From positions 1,248,992 to 1,312,991 of the forward strand of contig JAQFVV010006313.1 of assembly GCA_028023455.1 (NCBI GenBank): a DNA stretch of 64,000 nt. Reading direction: 5' to 3'. The notes below the pieces were generated by a model. The model saw only the letters and a program-made list of their open reading frames with translations, searched no databases and was not told the origin of the DNA. Position 1 is the stretch's first letter. The number at the start of each line of letters is the position of its first letter. The DNA comes from Epiperipatus broadwayi (lineage: Eukaryota > Onychophora > Udeonychophora > Euonychophora > Peripatidae). Positions 49,163-62,060 of the stretch are shown here, one piece after another. The position numbers and the translations under genes were made by a program.

Positions 49163-49233
49163 GCATCCGGCGGGAAGCGAACCCAGGACAACTGCTTGTA
49201 AGGCAGCAGTGCTGACCACTCGACCACCAACGC
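49150..49233 (-). repeat. tRNA-like SINE / tRNA pseudogene
   Basis: Minus strand 49233-49163 has an A box (TGGTCGAGTGGTC), a paired anticodon arm CTGCT/AGCAG with an 8-nt loop, a B box (GGTTCGCTTCC) and a partly paired acceptor stem (GCGTTGG with CGGATGC, two wobbles and one mismatch). An A-rich tail (49150-49141 complement) follows. The 8-nt anticodon loop and mismatched T stem argue against a working tRNA. Translated, this head gives the spurious peptide VVEWSALLPYKQLSWVRFPP. Confidence 0.65.
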
Positions 49234-50870
49234 TTAACCAATTATATATAATTAAGTTATTATTTGGGAAAAAATGATTAATTATTAGTATAGAGTTATT
49301 TTTAGTTATTTTTCTTATTAAATTAATCATTGAAATTAAATAATTTTGAAAGTTTTTGCTACCAAACTCATACATATCCTGTGTGTGAGAGCACGCACGT
49401 ATATGTCTGTGTTTGTGTTTACAGTTTGTTTTTCCACACATATTTTATGAGATTAATTAGGAGCATTTGCTGATTAAATATTGGTTGATTAGTTGATTTA
49501 AAAATCAACTAATTACTTGTTTAAGTTTTATGTTATTGATTTAAAAAGAAATTATATGCATATTTGTCCATGAAACATTTGTTACTATATTTCAAAAATT
49601 GAAAATACACTGGAGACAACTATTGGATATGTGCACTGTGTCTTAATACCTATTTTATAATATCACTAATACTCTTTTACAATAAAAAATATCATGAAAA
49701 CAGAAAATAATATATGTATCCTCATTAAACATCAATTTTTCAATCATATATATTAAATTTTTCACCAATAGTAATATCCCTAATAATATCTTGAAGAAAT
49801 TGCACATATAAATTTTAATATTTTGTCACTTTCCATATTTTTTTATATTTCCTAGTAATCTATCTACCTATACATATATCTATCTATTTATATATCAACC
49901 AATATATATTTTCATGTGCAAATATGTATATTTTTTAAAACTTACAACATTAAATAACTTGGATCTTAGCGTAGATATGCATTCATCTACAAGTCTAAAC
50001 TAATGTACAAAGAATATAAATTGTACATCATTAATGTTTTTAAAAAATGTAAGATTCTATTTTGTTTCAAAATATAAATTAAACCCTACATGTATTTAAT
50101 GGATTTAGTTATTTGTAACCCATTTTCTAGAGCAATTGTAAGATTATTTTTAAAAAAAAATTGGATTATCAAGACAATAATTTCTTTCATGGTTTATTAA
50201 AGATTTTTATGACTTATAATAATTATTAGAACAAACAAAAAGGCATATGATTACACATTTATTTTATTTATATATGTTTTATTTTTTTAAAATAAAAGTT
50301 AGCAATATTAAAATGGTAATAGCAATAAAATCATGCCTGGAACAATGGGCATGCCTTGTGAAAACTGATTGCTAATGCTTTTGCAGATTCTATGTTAAGA
50401 TCTATTAAAACATTCTAAAAATTATAAATGCAATTTTAATTTTTAAAGAAGAATTTTATTAATTTATTGGAACTTCACATTTATTCACTCTTGTAAGAAT
50501 ATATTTTATTTACTGAAGATTTTATTGACTTTCTGGAGTCACTCACATGTCAGCTTATTTGCTCACTGTCAAATAAAAAAAAAGTTATTTATTCTCATTA
50601 AGTTGCCTATTTATTATTATTTTTAGCAATATTTGCAAAGTTCAAATATGAGTTTTTATGAATATTTGTTTGTGAACTTATTTCTCTAACAAATCCAATT
50701 TATTGAATTCTAATATAGAATGACAATTTAATATTAATATGAAATGTTATATGTTGGCAAAAATTGTCACCAGTCATTGAAAATGTCATCCTATTACAGA
50801 AATAAAGTTAGCTTTTGCTCAATATTTTATATGTTAATTTATGCCTACAGTTGAGTTTATATCAAATTAT
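49234..50870. other. AT-rich sequence, nothing recognised
   Basis: Includes a small perfect hairpin TTAGTTGATTT/AAATCAACTAA at about 49490-49513. No coding signal. Confidence 0.5.
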
Positions 50871-50880
50871 AGTGTTACTA

Positions 50881-52472
<1,592 letters not shown>

Positions 52473-52519
52473 AATTCAAACAAAAGGAGTCTTATAGGGA
52501 GTATAACAAAACAGTGCAG
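52473..52519 (+). other. weak candidate micro-exon
   Basis: 47 nt between a good acceptor (tttatatttacag) and a good donor (GCAG|gtaaga). One frame reads FKQKESYREYNKTVQ and a second is also open. No partner exon or family identified, so it may be coincidental. Confidence 0.25.
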
Positions 52520-53426
52520 GTAAGATTTCTTTGGCCCAGAGTAAAGCATAAGGATGAAGAATGTCATATGTCTGCAGAACAGCTCATGATTAACCACATT
52601 CAAGGTGCTTCAAGATTAACTCCAGTAGTAGAAAGGAAAATATAACAAGAAAAGATTACAAATTTTACATAATTTTAAAGAGATGAAAATAAAATTTCTG
52701 ATCTAAAAAAACAGAACACTGTACTCGATGAACTGCCAGCCAAAAAATTTAGAGTCAGCAGGAAATGCAAACCAAGCTTCTCTATGTTAATCATAATGAA
52801 AAGATTACAGGTGATATAAAACAATTTATGAAAGTCTGCCAAAAAATTTATCAAAGGTTAGTAATATAAAAGAGAAAAGAACACAAAGCATATAAAATAA
52901 AACCTCTCAATATACTCTTGGATAAATGCATAATAAAAAATATGGGGTCTTAAAATTAAGAATCCTCTATATACACGAGTAAGGAAATACATAAGACAAT
53001 TAAAAGCATTAAAGAAAAATTCAAAACTTATAATAAATACAGGATTATTTAAGATGAAGCTAAAAACTCTGGTTAGAATATGAAAATGTTTTATTTTAGA
53101 GCAAAAGGTTCGGTCTGGCTGATGATTTTCAGCAGCACATTATATTACTTTTAATGTTCTCAAGAAGATTTTGGATTCCATTTGTGTTTTCAGGAGGCTG
53201 GAGGCAATCTTAGGAATCAGTTTTTATTTAGGCTTTTAAGACAGGATATATTGGAGAAACAACTTGGGATCTGGGGTCCATCAACAGTTTGATTTAGCAC
53301 TGCATCTTGTAGAAAAGATTTTTTATGGTTGGTAATTTTAGCATTTTGCAGAGATAACACAATTTAGAAATCCATAATATGATATCAGCAGATTTTCCTA
53401 ACAGCAGACAACATTCTTTAAAATAT
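52520..53426. other. unassigned, less AT-rich sequence
   Basis: Short coding-like patches (around 53080-53300) without a continuous frame. Possibly an old retroelement fragment. Confidence 0.35.
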
Positions 53427-53446
53427 CATCATCATCATCATCATCA

Positions 53447-53511
<65 letters not shown>

Positions 53512-53532
53512 GTTGTTGTTGTTGTTGTTGTT
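53427..53532 (+). repeat. (ATC)n-(ATT)n-(GTT)n microsatellite
   Basis: Three successive trinucleotide blocks. Confidence 0.97.
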
Positions 53533-54162
53533 AATTATCATAATATTAAACAGTGGGTAAGATTAATAATTATTTAATGAGAAATAAGATTATTATTTAT
53601 TTATTGTTATTATTATTAGTTAGATGTAGTTGGAGATGATACAAAATCCCTTATCATACGTGACATAAGGAGATTATAAATTGAGTCTAGTTATTTAGAA
53701 AAACCTGAGATTATTATAATTGTATTGTTTTAATAGAGAGGTTAGAATTTATTTAGTAACATTATATGAAATTTATTGTTATTATTTTAAAGTCTTAAGA
53801 ATGATATGAATTTATTATTATTTGAAATAATAGGGGGTAGGGTTTTTATGCCATTGAGATTGTATCCTATGGAATATTGGCTCAATGCAATTCTTTACTA
53901 CATGTACTTTGCTTCATTGTCTCATGATTTATTAATATCTTATTTATTTAAATTTTATAAACCGAACCATTTGTTATTATTAATCAGTTAGATCTAGTTA
54001 AATAGTATATATTATCATAGGATATCTTTCTTATTGATTATAAAAAGATCATATGTATTTTAGCTGAGCATAATCATTTTATCTGAGCTAATTGTATTTT
54101 TCTATTTTTATATTTCTAGTTAGTGAGGATACTATGTATACAATATAATTTTGTTTTTTAAG
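53533..54162. other. AT-rich sequence, nothing recognised
   Basis: No gene-like frame with recognisable domains. Confidence 0.5.
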
Positions 54163-54510
54163 CCCTGGATAGTTTAGCATAGTGGTTGAATGTCAGATAC
54201 TGGTATATGGGATCCTAGGATAAATTCCATCACTGGAACTTTTGGAAGTCAAACTCTTTTACTTTTTTGGCAATGAATACATTCAAATAATTTTGTGCCA
54301 TGCAGTTTAAGACAATGATAGATTGTCAGACCTTAAAATGTAAGTTCTAGGATTTAATTTCCATTCCTTTACTTCTGGCACAAAAATTTCTTGTGAACTC
54401 TTGACAAGTAAATTTATTTAAATGTTTTTACCTGTATGGTATACTACATTGGTATAGCCTCAGGCTCTGCAAAGAAATCATCCTAGATAGATTCCACTTC
54501 TAGAAATTTC
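54163..54510 (+). repeat. three diverged tRNA-like SINE units in a row
   Basis: Unit 1 (54163-54240) has an A box TAGCATAGTGGTT and a B-box-like GGATAAATTCC. Unit 3 (54430-54508) aligns with it: CCTGxATxGTxTA, TGGT, CTCAG/GTCAG, TCCTAG-ATA-ATTCCA. Unit 2 (about 54305-54370) keeps GTCAGA and TTCTAGGATTTAATTTCCAT. Spacing is about 130 bp. These are tRNA-derived SINE monomers or a multimeric SINE, not working tRNAs. Confidence 0.5.
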
Positions 54511-56859
54511 AACATTCAAATGTAATCCTTCATTTATTTTCTTTCTAGATTTTTGAGAACCATATATATCTTATAATGCATCAAAAATAAAAATAATTGC
54601 CAACCAGTGGAAAAATGCACATTTATTAATGTTTTGTCCATCAACCATGCTTATTTTTTACTCATTTTCCATATTTTGCTTTAATTCATTATTATATATT
54701 GTGATCTTTGTTTTTGCTGATGTTTAACTAAAAAAAAAAATGTTTTCTAAGAAAAAAAAATATGACAACTGTATCTATAACTTATCTCAGCATGGATAAA
54801 CCTAAATAGTAAATAATTAAAGTGTTTCTGTATGAATATATAATATTATGTTTTAATTGATGGCTTTGCTAAAATATTTTAAACTTATAATTAAAGCATA
54901 TGTTAATAAGTTAAATCTTAAATGTAGCTAATCATATTGAAGTTTAGATTATTAATACATGTTAGAATAGTTACATAAAATGTGTAAATTATCCAGTACT
55001 GATTAAATTAATTAAATGTTAAAGTGTAAGAATTTATTATAATAATTCAAATTGAATATTTTTTTTAAAAAAATCATAATACTAATCAGTCAATTTATTA
55101 AATAATGGTCTTGAAATTAAGATAGAGATTAAACTAAATTGGTTTAATTTAGAAATCAGTAAATAAATATATTGCTATTTAAAGAAAACTTTAAATTAAA
55201 CAGCTAAAAGATAGGGAATAATTTCTAAATATTGTTTGTGCATGCTTGCATGGGAATTTTATTTGTGAAGGAAAATATTTCTTAGCATTGTCATATTTAA
55301 TATTATCTAGATTATTTTTACTTGGTTAAAATTTTAAAATAAATTGTCAGTGAACTACTGAAATTATTTATTCCTATCATTTACAATAGTTTAAAGAAGT
55401 TAATAAAATTAAATAATATTTATTTAATAATTTTTATTTTATTTAACCATATATCTTGGTCTTTGTAAAATTCTCAGACTACCAAGTATTTATTTGGCTA
55501 GCAGTTTGCTAAATTTAGATTTAGACTATAAAAAACAATCAACTGTTGATTTAAGGGTGGAGAAATCAATAGGAAATAATATTTCTTGTCAATAAGAAAT
55601 ATTGACATTAGCAGGCTATATAAGGATGCACACATGCCAGCAAGAGAAAAGAAGATTGAGAGGGAAAAGTTTATTTCCCACCACTCAAAAGAATTTGCAG
55701 ATGGAGTTTAATTTGATAAACCAAAGTAAAATGTATAATTTTAATGTTTTTTTTCTTTAAATATAAAAATTCATATGCAAATTTTATATTATGGACTAAT
55801 TCTCATCCAAAATTAATCAGGTGATCTAAATCAAATGTAAAGAATGAATTGATAAACAAGATGTCGAATAATTGTCTAAAGATTATGAAATTATTGTTTT
55901 CTTGAGCAAAAGTATTACAGATATCCCATTTGAATTATTTTAATTTATTTTAAAATGTTATTCATTACAAATTTCTTTTTTGGAAACAGATGTATTGGAA
56001 GCTTCTTGTAGTATTAACTACTTAATTTTAATCCTCTGCTATAACTTGGTTAAGATAATATGATTCCTCAGAAACTTTTAAATGTTTATCCTCTTTTGTC
56101 TCAGAGAAAATTCTGTAAAAAAACTAAACATTCATGAAAGAGAAAACTATTGCTGTGATTGCTAATGATTTTATTACCATAGTAATTAAATAATTGCTTA
56201 TCGTATTGATTAAAAGAAAAATTTTATTGATAAAGTTATTGAGACTTTTACTTATAAATTAATATTCTTAATTTGAAGAATTATTGTTATAGAATTTATG
56301 ACTTTTATGAAATGTTAAATAATTAAAAGAGATTGTTATTTTCTATGAATGACTGTATGTAATAGTTACTTTAGACATGCTCCAATTTAGAAAAGAAAGC
56401 TTTAACCTATGTGAAAAATGTCGTATGAATATGACTTAAAAAGTGTACTTTCAATACAACAATCAATGTTATTTGAAATAAATAATTTTGCTGTTTAAAT
56501 TTTTTTTAACAAGGCCTAACTTGAAAGAGTAAAGTTTAAAAGCAAACTGCTATATTAAATACTGTTTAAAAAACCCTACTTGTATTGGAAAAGAAAAATA
56601 TTTGTTAAATGCTACATTAAAGATAAATATCTACATTGACCAAATGAAATTATTCTAAGGTGATTGAAATATAAAGAATTTCTGATTGCACATAAGAAAA
56701 AGACAGAAAAGAATCTTCATGTGATAAAAGGGGATGTAATACTAGTACAAGATAAATTAGAGAAGCAGGGGGACATCTTTCCAAGAGGCTATAGTACATA
56801 TTCATCAAGGGCATAAGGAGGAATGATGCCACTGGGAAGAGCAAGAGAAATAAATAAAC
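54511..56859. other. AT-rich sequence, nothing recognised
   Basis: Homopolymer-rich AT DNA with no convincing gene or repeat boundary. Confidence 0.5.
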
Positions 56860-56866
56860 AGGATCA

Positions 56867-57785
56867 ATGTCTTGCAAAGGAATACAGGAGGAGATATACC
56901 AGTTGAAGGAAAAATTAAGGTTCATGAATAAAAAGGCTACAGAAGAAAAAATAGATATAATACAAAAAATTACAAGGGCTTCAGGAGAGAATAATAAAGG
57001 TAGAAAAATGACAAGAGGAAGTCAGAATACTAAAAAAATGAAGAGGTGATGTAGTAAAGAGTCTCAGTCTCATTGATAGAGAGGATAAATACAAAAGTAA
57101 ATAGAAACAAGTATTGGAAATCAAGAAAAAGAGGTAGAGATGAGGGTCAAAGGCACAGTTAAGTAAAGCCAAATATCCATTAGGGAATATGTAAATAAAT
57201 TATCTGATAAAGAGTACTTAGCTTTAACATAGCTCAGAGAAAAGCATCTACAATTATAAGCGGTGAAGGAATAATAGAAAAAAATAGGGGAGGGTTCTAT
57301 TGGGGTTATCCAAGAACCCACACAGGTTTACTTATCTAAGTTTATTCAAGACATTCAAAGGGGAGATTGGTGAGAGCCTGAAAACTAACATACAAAGTCT
57401 GAAAGAGTTTTTTTCATTTTCAGCAGGTTGCTCCAAAGAATGAAGTCACACTGGTTTATGCAATATTTACATGGACTCACACAATCCTAGTTGGAATGTT
57501 ATAAAGAAAAACCTAAGATGTTTGACCAAATACACTACAGCACTAATTAAAACCTTCTGGAGTGAGGAGAGGCAGGATGACATTTACCACACTATTATGA
57601 GAGAACACTATGGTTCTGTCACTAAGGAAACACATACTCAGTTTTGTATGCATCAGGTGGCTCACCTACAATCTTTAAACACATTTCCTTTCACCAAAAC
57701 CCAAATAATACATATCATCCAGCAGAATAAGCCCAAGTATGTACAACAGATGTTAGTGGGATGCCATACCCATATGGCCACCTGT
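56867..57785 (+). pseudogene. Gypsy-like gag remnant
   Basis: The first frame (56867-57049) is Lys/Glu-rich with heptad-like spacing. After frameshifts the 123-codon frame at 57471 carries a capsid-like segment with SEERQDDIYHTIMREHYGSV and later THTQFCMHQVAHLQSLN. It breaks off at VGCHTHMA. Confidence 0.68.
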
Positions 57786-58092
57786 GAGAAATTTAAACAA
57801 TTTCTTTTGGTATCACAGGTTACCATTATCACAGATCATTGATCTTGAGTTTTTAAATAGGAGTTATTTGACAAAAGATCAATTTCTAAGGTGGAGCTTG
57901 TCTCTCCAGAGGTTTGACTATAAAGTGAAGTATTGCCCTGGCTCAAAAAATATTGTAGCTGAGATTTTAAGCAGAAACCCGATTACCATAGAAGCAGAAA
58001 ATCCTCCCATATTAAAGGAACCCCTAGATATTACCGTGAAGGTGATGAATGGCTCAATAGAAGCACATCTAAGAAATCTACCATATTGGTAA
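57780..58092 (+). pseudogene. Gypsy-like RNase H C-terminal part
   Basis: CEKFKQFLLVSQVTIITDH is followed by a stop and frame shift, then FLRWSLSLQRFDYKVKYCPG and a VAEILSRNP block, the usual end of Gypsy RNase H. The preceding RT is absent. Confidence 0.82.
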
Positions 58093-58259
58093 GAAAGATT
58101 CCCACAGTATGAAAACTTAATGAGGACAATAAGAGATAGTGAGGTCACACCTAGCCAGCAAGAATAGCCTATCCAGAGATAATATGGAATTAAAAAATGG
58201 TGTATTGCAGCAGAGAGTGTGAAAGGATAAGAAAATATGGATAACTTTGATTCCACCAA

Positions 58260-59020
58260 AACTGAGAGACATAAGGGTTGGAGGATACATACCCTATACT
58301 ATGGGACATTATGGGCCATGAAAAACAGAGGAGGCTCTACAATGTCAGTTCTATTGGCCAAGTCTGTATGAGAGCATTTTGAGAAACTTGAAGCAGTGTG
58401 ACCTCTGTGCCAAGAATAAACCTCCAAATAGGTCTTACATAGGTTCCATAACCTCCATATTTCCGCTGAACTGTGTCTGTCCAAGTGTATCCTGTCAGAT
58501 CTGTGGGCACCTGAGAAACTATTAGCATTTATGTCCACAACCTGGAATGCCTGGATATAAAAGCAAAGAATAAGGCACATATTAAAGTCAGTTTTTAACC
58601 CACAGTCTAATCCTTGTGAAGGAGTTATGAGGGATCTAGAACATCTATATAAGACAGTTGTAGGATTTGACCATCGTAGTTGGGTAAATAAAACAGATGC
58701 AGTTTTGCATAGCATCAAGAAAACTTCACCCACAGTCCGCATGCTTTCCACCTATAAGGTTACAGTTTGGAAAAATATGCCCACCAGTAATTTCAGTACA
58801 TTTACCAACTGAGAGTAAAACAATAAATCTTGAAGATGACAAGGGCAAAGCTAGACTCAAAATAAGGCATATGGCATATTATAGAAATAAACAGCACCAT
58901 CCACAATATGTATTGAGAGTAGGTGAGTTAATATGGGTTAAATCTGTACAGCTTAGTAACAAACATCTCAGGAAAGTCCATAATCTGTTTTGTTATATCA
59001 AGTTCCCTACCAGATAAAAC
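58260..59020 (+). pseudogene. Gypsy-like integrase remnant
   Basis: The zinc-binding domain is seen from His near 58308 to FYWPSLYESIL...CDLC (58346-58412). The catalytic core is largely deleted; only the Glu-containing end (NPCEGVMRDLEHLY, about 58609) remains, followed by TDAVLHSIKKTSP and a basic C-terminal tail to 59017. Confidence 0.72.
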
Positions 59021-59243
59021 AATGTCATGGGGATAATGCCTTTTCATTGGAGAAATATAACAAAATTATTGACATGAATAATACATGAAGTTTAAAGCTG
59101 TGTAGATTTACAGGTAAAATCCCAGATCCTACTTAAATGGTAAATCTATCTTAGGCCATGATTTATTATTTTGAACAGGATTGATATCCAATTTAATGGT
59201 TTTATTACTAGAAATAAAAACTTTTAATTTTCATTAAATTAAT

Positions 59244-59769
59244 AATCAAAAAATATATAAAATGCGCTAACACGCACAAGCACACAAAGCTAAAAACAAA
59301 TAAAGCAAATATATATTATTTTAATATCTATTCATTAAATGGCTAAGCGCTTTCAAGGTTCAAGTCCTCATAATCATAGCCGTATTACAAAATATAATAA
59401 ATTGACTTGGAGTGATGCAAATTTATGCAAATGAAATAATTATGCATTCCATTTCTTGGATATTTTGTAGCAAGAGTCTTTTCTATTGATGACATTGCCA
59501 TCTCTAGATATAAAGAAAGCTTCTTTTATCTTTCTTTTTAGATCATGCCGCTCTCTGCATACCACCACTGGATTTCCTGGTTGACAATCATGCCCAGCTG
59601 AAGCATGGTGCTGCGCAAAAACTGAACTATGAGCAGAGTCCAACAATGCTTTATTATAAGAATTAGTGTGTTGCGATAGCCTAGTGGAGAGAGAGGCCCT
59701 AGTCTCACCATAATATGTTTTTAGCTTTGTGTGCTTGTGTGTGTTAGCACATTTTATATATTTTTGATT
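59244..59769 (-). mobile_element. Penelope-like element fragment bounded by inverted repeats
   Basis: Arms 59244-59297 and 59717-59769 are inverted copies, with about three differences in 53 bp (one A indel and two C/T changes at CpG sites). Between them on the minus strand lie a GIY-YIG endonuclease domain and, 58 nt beyond its stop, a degenerate hammerhead motif. A GIY-YIG domain followed by a hammerhead in the terminal repeat is the 3' layout of Penelope-like retroelements. The RT domain is missing. Confidence 0.75.
59341..59381 (-). ncRNA. degenerate hammerhead-like motif in the Penelope-like 3' end
   Basis: Minus strand: GGCT (59381-59378) pairs with AGCC (59344-59341) as stem I. Core reads ATGATTA (59377-59371) where CTGATGA is expected (two changes). 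Stem II is GAGG/CCTT around ACTTGAA with one extra T. GAAA is at 59354-59351, stem III is the palindrome AGCGCT (59351-59346), and U at 59345 is the expected pre-cleavage base. Placement after a GIY-YIG domain supports a true but inactivated ribozyme. GGTTCAAGTCC here also mimics a pol III B box on the plus strand. Confidence 0.5.
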
Positions 59770-59770
59770 C
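59440..59770 (-). pseudogene. GIY-YIG endonuclease domain of a Penelope-like element
   Basis: A 141-codon frame starting at 59865 holds the domain from about residue 49. YYGET (51-55) stands for the YIG part, with STRLSQH following (Arg62 at the usual catalytic Arg position) and KIKEAFFI with Glu115 at the metal-binding Glu position; it ends after an INRKDS segment. The GIY half is lost: residues before 49 are only translation of the inverted-repeat arm and flank. In intact elements the domain nicks the target DNA for reverse transcription. Confidence 0.82.
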
Positions 59771-59869
59771 ATAATTAGCCACAAAGTATAAACTATTTGC
59801 TTATTTAAATTAATAATGTTAAAAAATGTTTTTATATTATTTAAAAAGAGTATGTGTATTAACACACAT

Positions 59870-61030
59870 ACTCCTTTTATATTTAAAATAGGTCATTTTA
59901 CTTTTTTTTTATAGAATTGATTTTAAAATAGTTTGATTTCACCACTTGTTTTTAATCAGTTTGATTAAAAATAAGCAAACTTGTGAATTACATGTCGCTT
60001 TTATTTTAATCATTTCTAAGTTCGTTCTAAAAGCAGAGATTTAATTTTGTGTTGTTTTTGTTTAAAATAATTCCTGGTTAGAATTCTTCATTAGATTAAG
60101 ATTTGCCCTGCCCTAAGGTATACAATTTGACAATAAGGAAAGTTTTTGTGGGAAATGTAGTGTGGTATAAATAATACTGCAAATTTTGGGACATAGTTTT
60201 ATATTCTTGGTAAACACACTGCTTCAAACTGAGATTCAATATTCTTTTACACACTGTGATTATAGCCTGCTGAGATTTATAGTATTTTGGTAGCAATCAG
60301 ACATTTAATTCCTTTTAAAAACTTGCAATTGTTAAGAGAATTCATTGCTTCACAGGATGTCAAAATCTACTATTCTACATTTTGTCATTATCAATATGTC
60401 TTGATAGCTTAACCCAAAAGACAACTCACACATTCCAACTCTTTTTCAGTCATGCTGTAAAAGTCTAAGATAAGCTGGATCCCCAATATGCCTTGATACT
60501 TGCTTCTGTCAAAATTGAACACCTGAAATATGAACTCCAATAAAAGTGAGCACTCCTTGAAAATATGCAAACTTTACTTTACTGTAAGGTAAATATTTTA
60601 TTTTATTCTTGCAGGGTATATTCTATAGTTAAATCTCCATTCAATCTGAAATAAATCTGTATTCTTAAGAAATGATTTAACCTCATTTTTATTAGCTGTA
60701 TTTGTTTTTCATTGGATTTTGCCATGTGTCTTGGAATCTTAGTTTTAAGATTCCAAGTTTGCTTTCAATTTTATTTATCAGAGAGTGTCTAGTGAGTTTG
60801 TTAATATATTTTAAATGCTTTAGAAGTCTGGGTTAATTTTAAATTAGCTCACCTGTATTTATTTTATTATCCATGTATTGATACTGTGTTTGTGCTTTTG
60901 CAAAGTGCAATATCTTTTGGCTGGTAGTTTATCATGTTTATTGTTCTGATTTTCTGTAGTTAGAGAATTCTTATCTTCTACATTACATAAATATCATAAT
61001 CATATTTTTAGTTTGTCTTGCATGTAAATT
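59870..61030. other. AT-rich sequence, nothing recognised
   Basis: Contains a small perfect hairpin TTTTAATCA/TGATTAAAA near 59951-59971. No gene-like frame. Confidence 0.5.
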
Positions 61031-61036
61031 GACCCC

Positions 61037-62060
61037 AAATTGCTTTAAAGGTAGTATATCAGAGGGCTGTCCTACTGGCAATATTACATTCTTGTCTCAA
61101 TGCATTTTTTTGGGGGCAGGAAATGCTTGGTGGTGCCATTTTGTCAATTTCCTGCAAAACCATATATTTTCATATATCTCTGAAACAGTAAACTAGGATT
61201 GTTGTGCTTTTATAAGTCACCAGCAGGAAGATAATACTAATTCCCTTTTATAAATTATAGTGAAAGAAACCTTTCTGCTAAAGCATTTAATGTTTTAATA
61301 TTTTCTACTCTGCATATATATGCACTTTCTGATAAACTAACTTCTAAAAATCTAGATCAGCATTTATATTTGATTGCTAGATTTATTTTGTCTTTATGTG
61401 TGGCTTTAAATTTTATCAGAGCATGTACTCAGAACTTGCTTTATAAGTTTATTTGTAATTCACTTTCTTGAAATGCTTGGAAAAACGTAACTGGTTTTCT
61501 AATTCTTTATTTGTCTTCCACTGAGACTTCTAATTATTAATTTCAGATTAGTTTTGTTCATGTGTTTGGTTGGTTATTTTTCAGTTTTAAATGTCAGTTT
61601 TCCTTTCATCCTATCTAGGTTTAATATTTTATTAATTTGAAATTATTTATGTCAGATATTTTCTAAGTTTGTTATTTCATTAAATTAGAGATGTAAATTT
61701 CCCCCCCATTTGTATAATTTATACTCTGACATATTAATAATATTTTTCATTTGTTCTTAGGGTAAATCAATCATCTTTGCTTTGAACATAGTATAAGATG
61801 CAGCTTCTACCTGTAATATGATGTTCCTGGTCCTGATGCATTGTCTGGACCAAGAAATGCTTGCTGACACTGGTTTCATTGATTTATTTCAAGAATATAT
61901 TGTTTCATATCTGTGAATGGTAAAACCAGTGTTGTTGGGGAATTCTCAGCTGAAAGAAATTGTTTCTTTTTTTTTATAATTCAGTATTAAAAAATTAGTC
62001 TAACTGCCAGAGCTTTTAATTTTATACTTTCTGATACATGCCTGATATAACCCTATTTAT
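61037..62060. repeat. two diverged copies of an unassigned ~280-bp segment
   Basis: About 61090-61330 and 61830-62060 share in order ATGCATT, GAAATGCTTG-TG, TTTCATAT--CTGTGAA/CTCTGAAA, GTTGT, CTGC-A-AGC-TTTAAT and ACTTTCTGATA. Alignment is loose, so the copies are old. Family unknown. Confidence 0.35.

Larger units (their letters stand above)
56860..59020 (+). mobile_element. second Gypsy-like retroelement, internally deleted, LTRs not found
   Basis: Plus-strand order: coiled-coil gag start (56867), capsid, then at about 57780 a direct passage into RNase H, then the integrase zinc-binding domain and C-terminal part, ending near 59017. Nucleocapsid, protease and the whole RT catalytic region are missing, as is most of the DDE core. 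Stops and frameshifts are frequent. It is a different family from the 44.9-48.4 kb element, yet has a similar gag-to-RNase H deletion. Confidence 0.78.

Noticed and set aside
49163-49233. Functional tRNA gene
   Set aside because: 8-nt anticodon loop, mismatches in the T and acceptor stems, and an A-rich tail fit a SINE head or pseudogene.
49030-49441. Two proteins spanning the tRNA-like region (VVEWSALLPYKQLSW... and VVSTAALQAVVLG...)
   Set aside because: They are translations of the tRNA-derived repeat, a known source of spurious gene models.
58299-58751. 150-codon minus-strand frame
   Set aside because: Antisense to the Gypsy-like integrase remnant on the plus strand.
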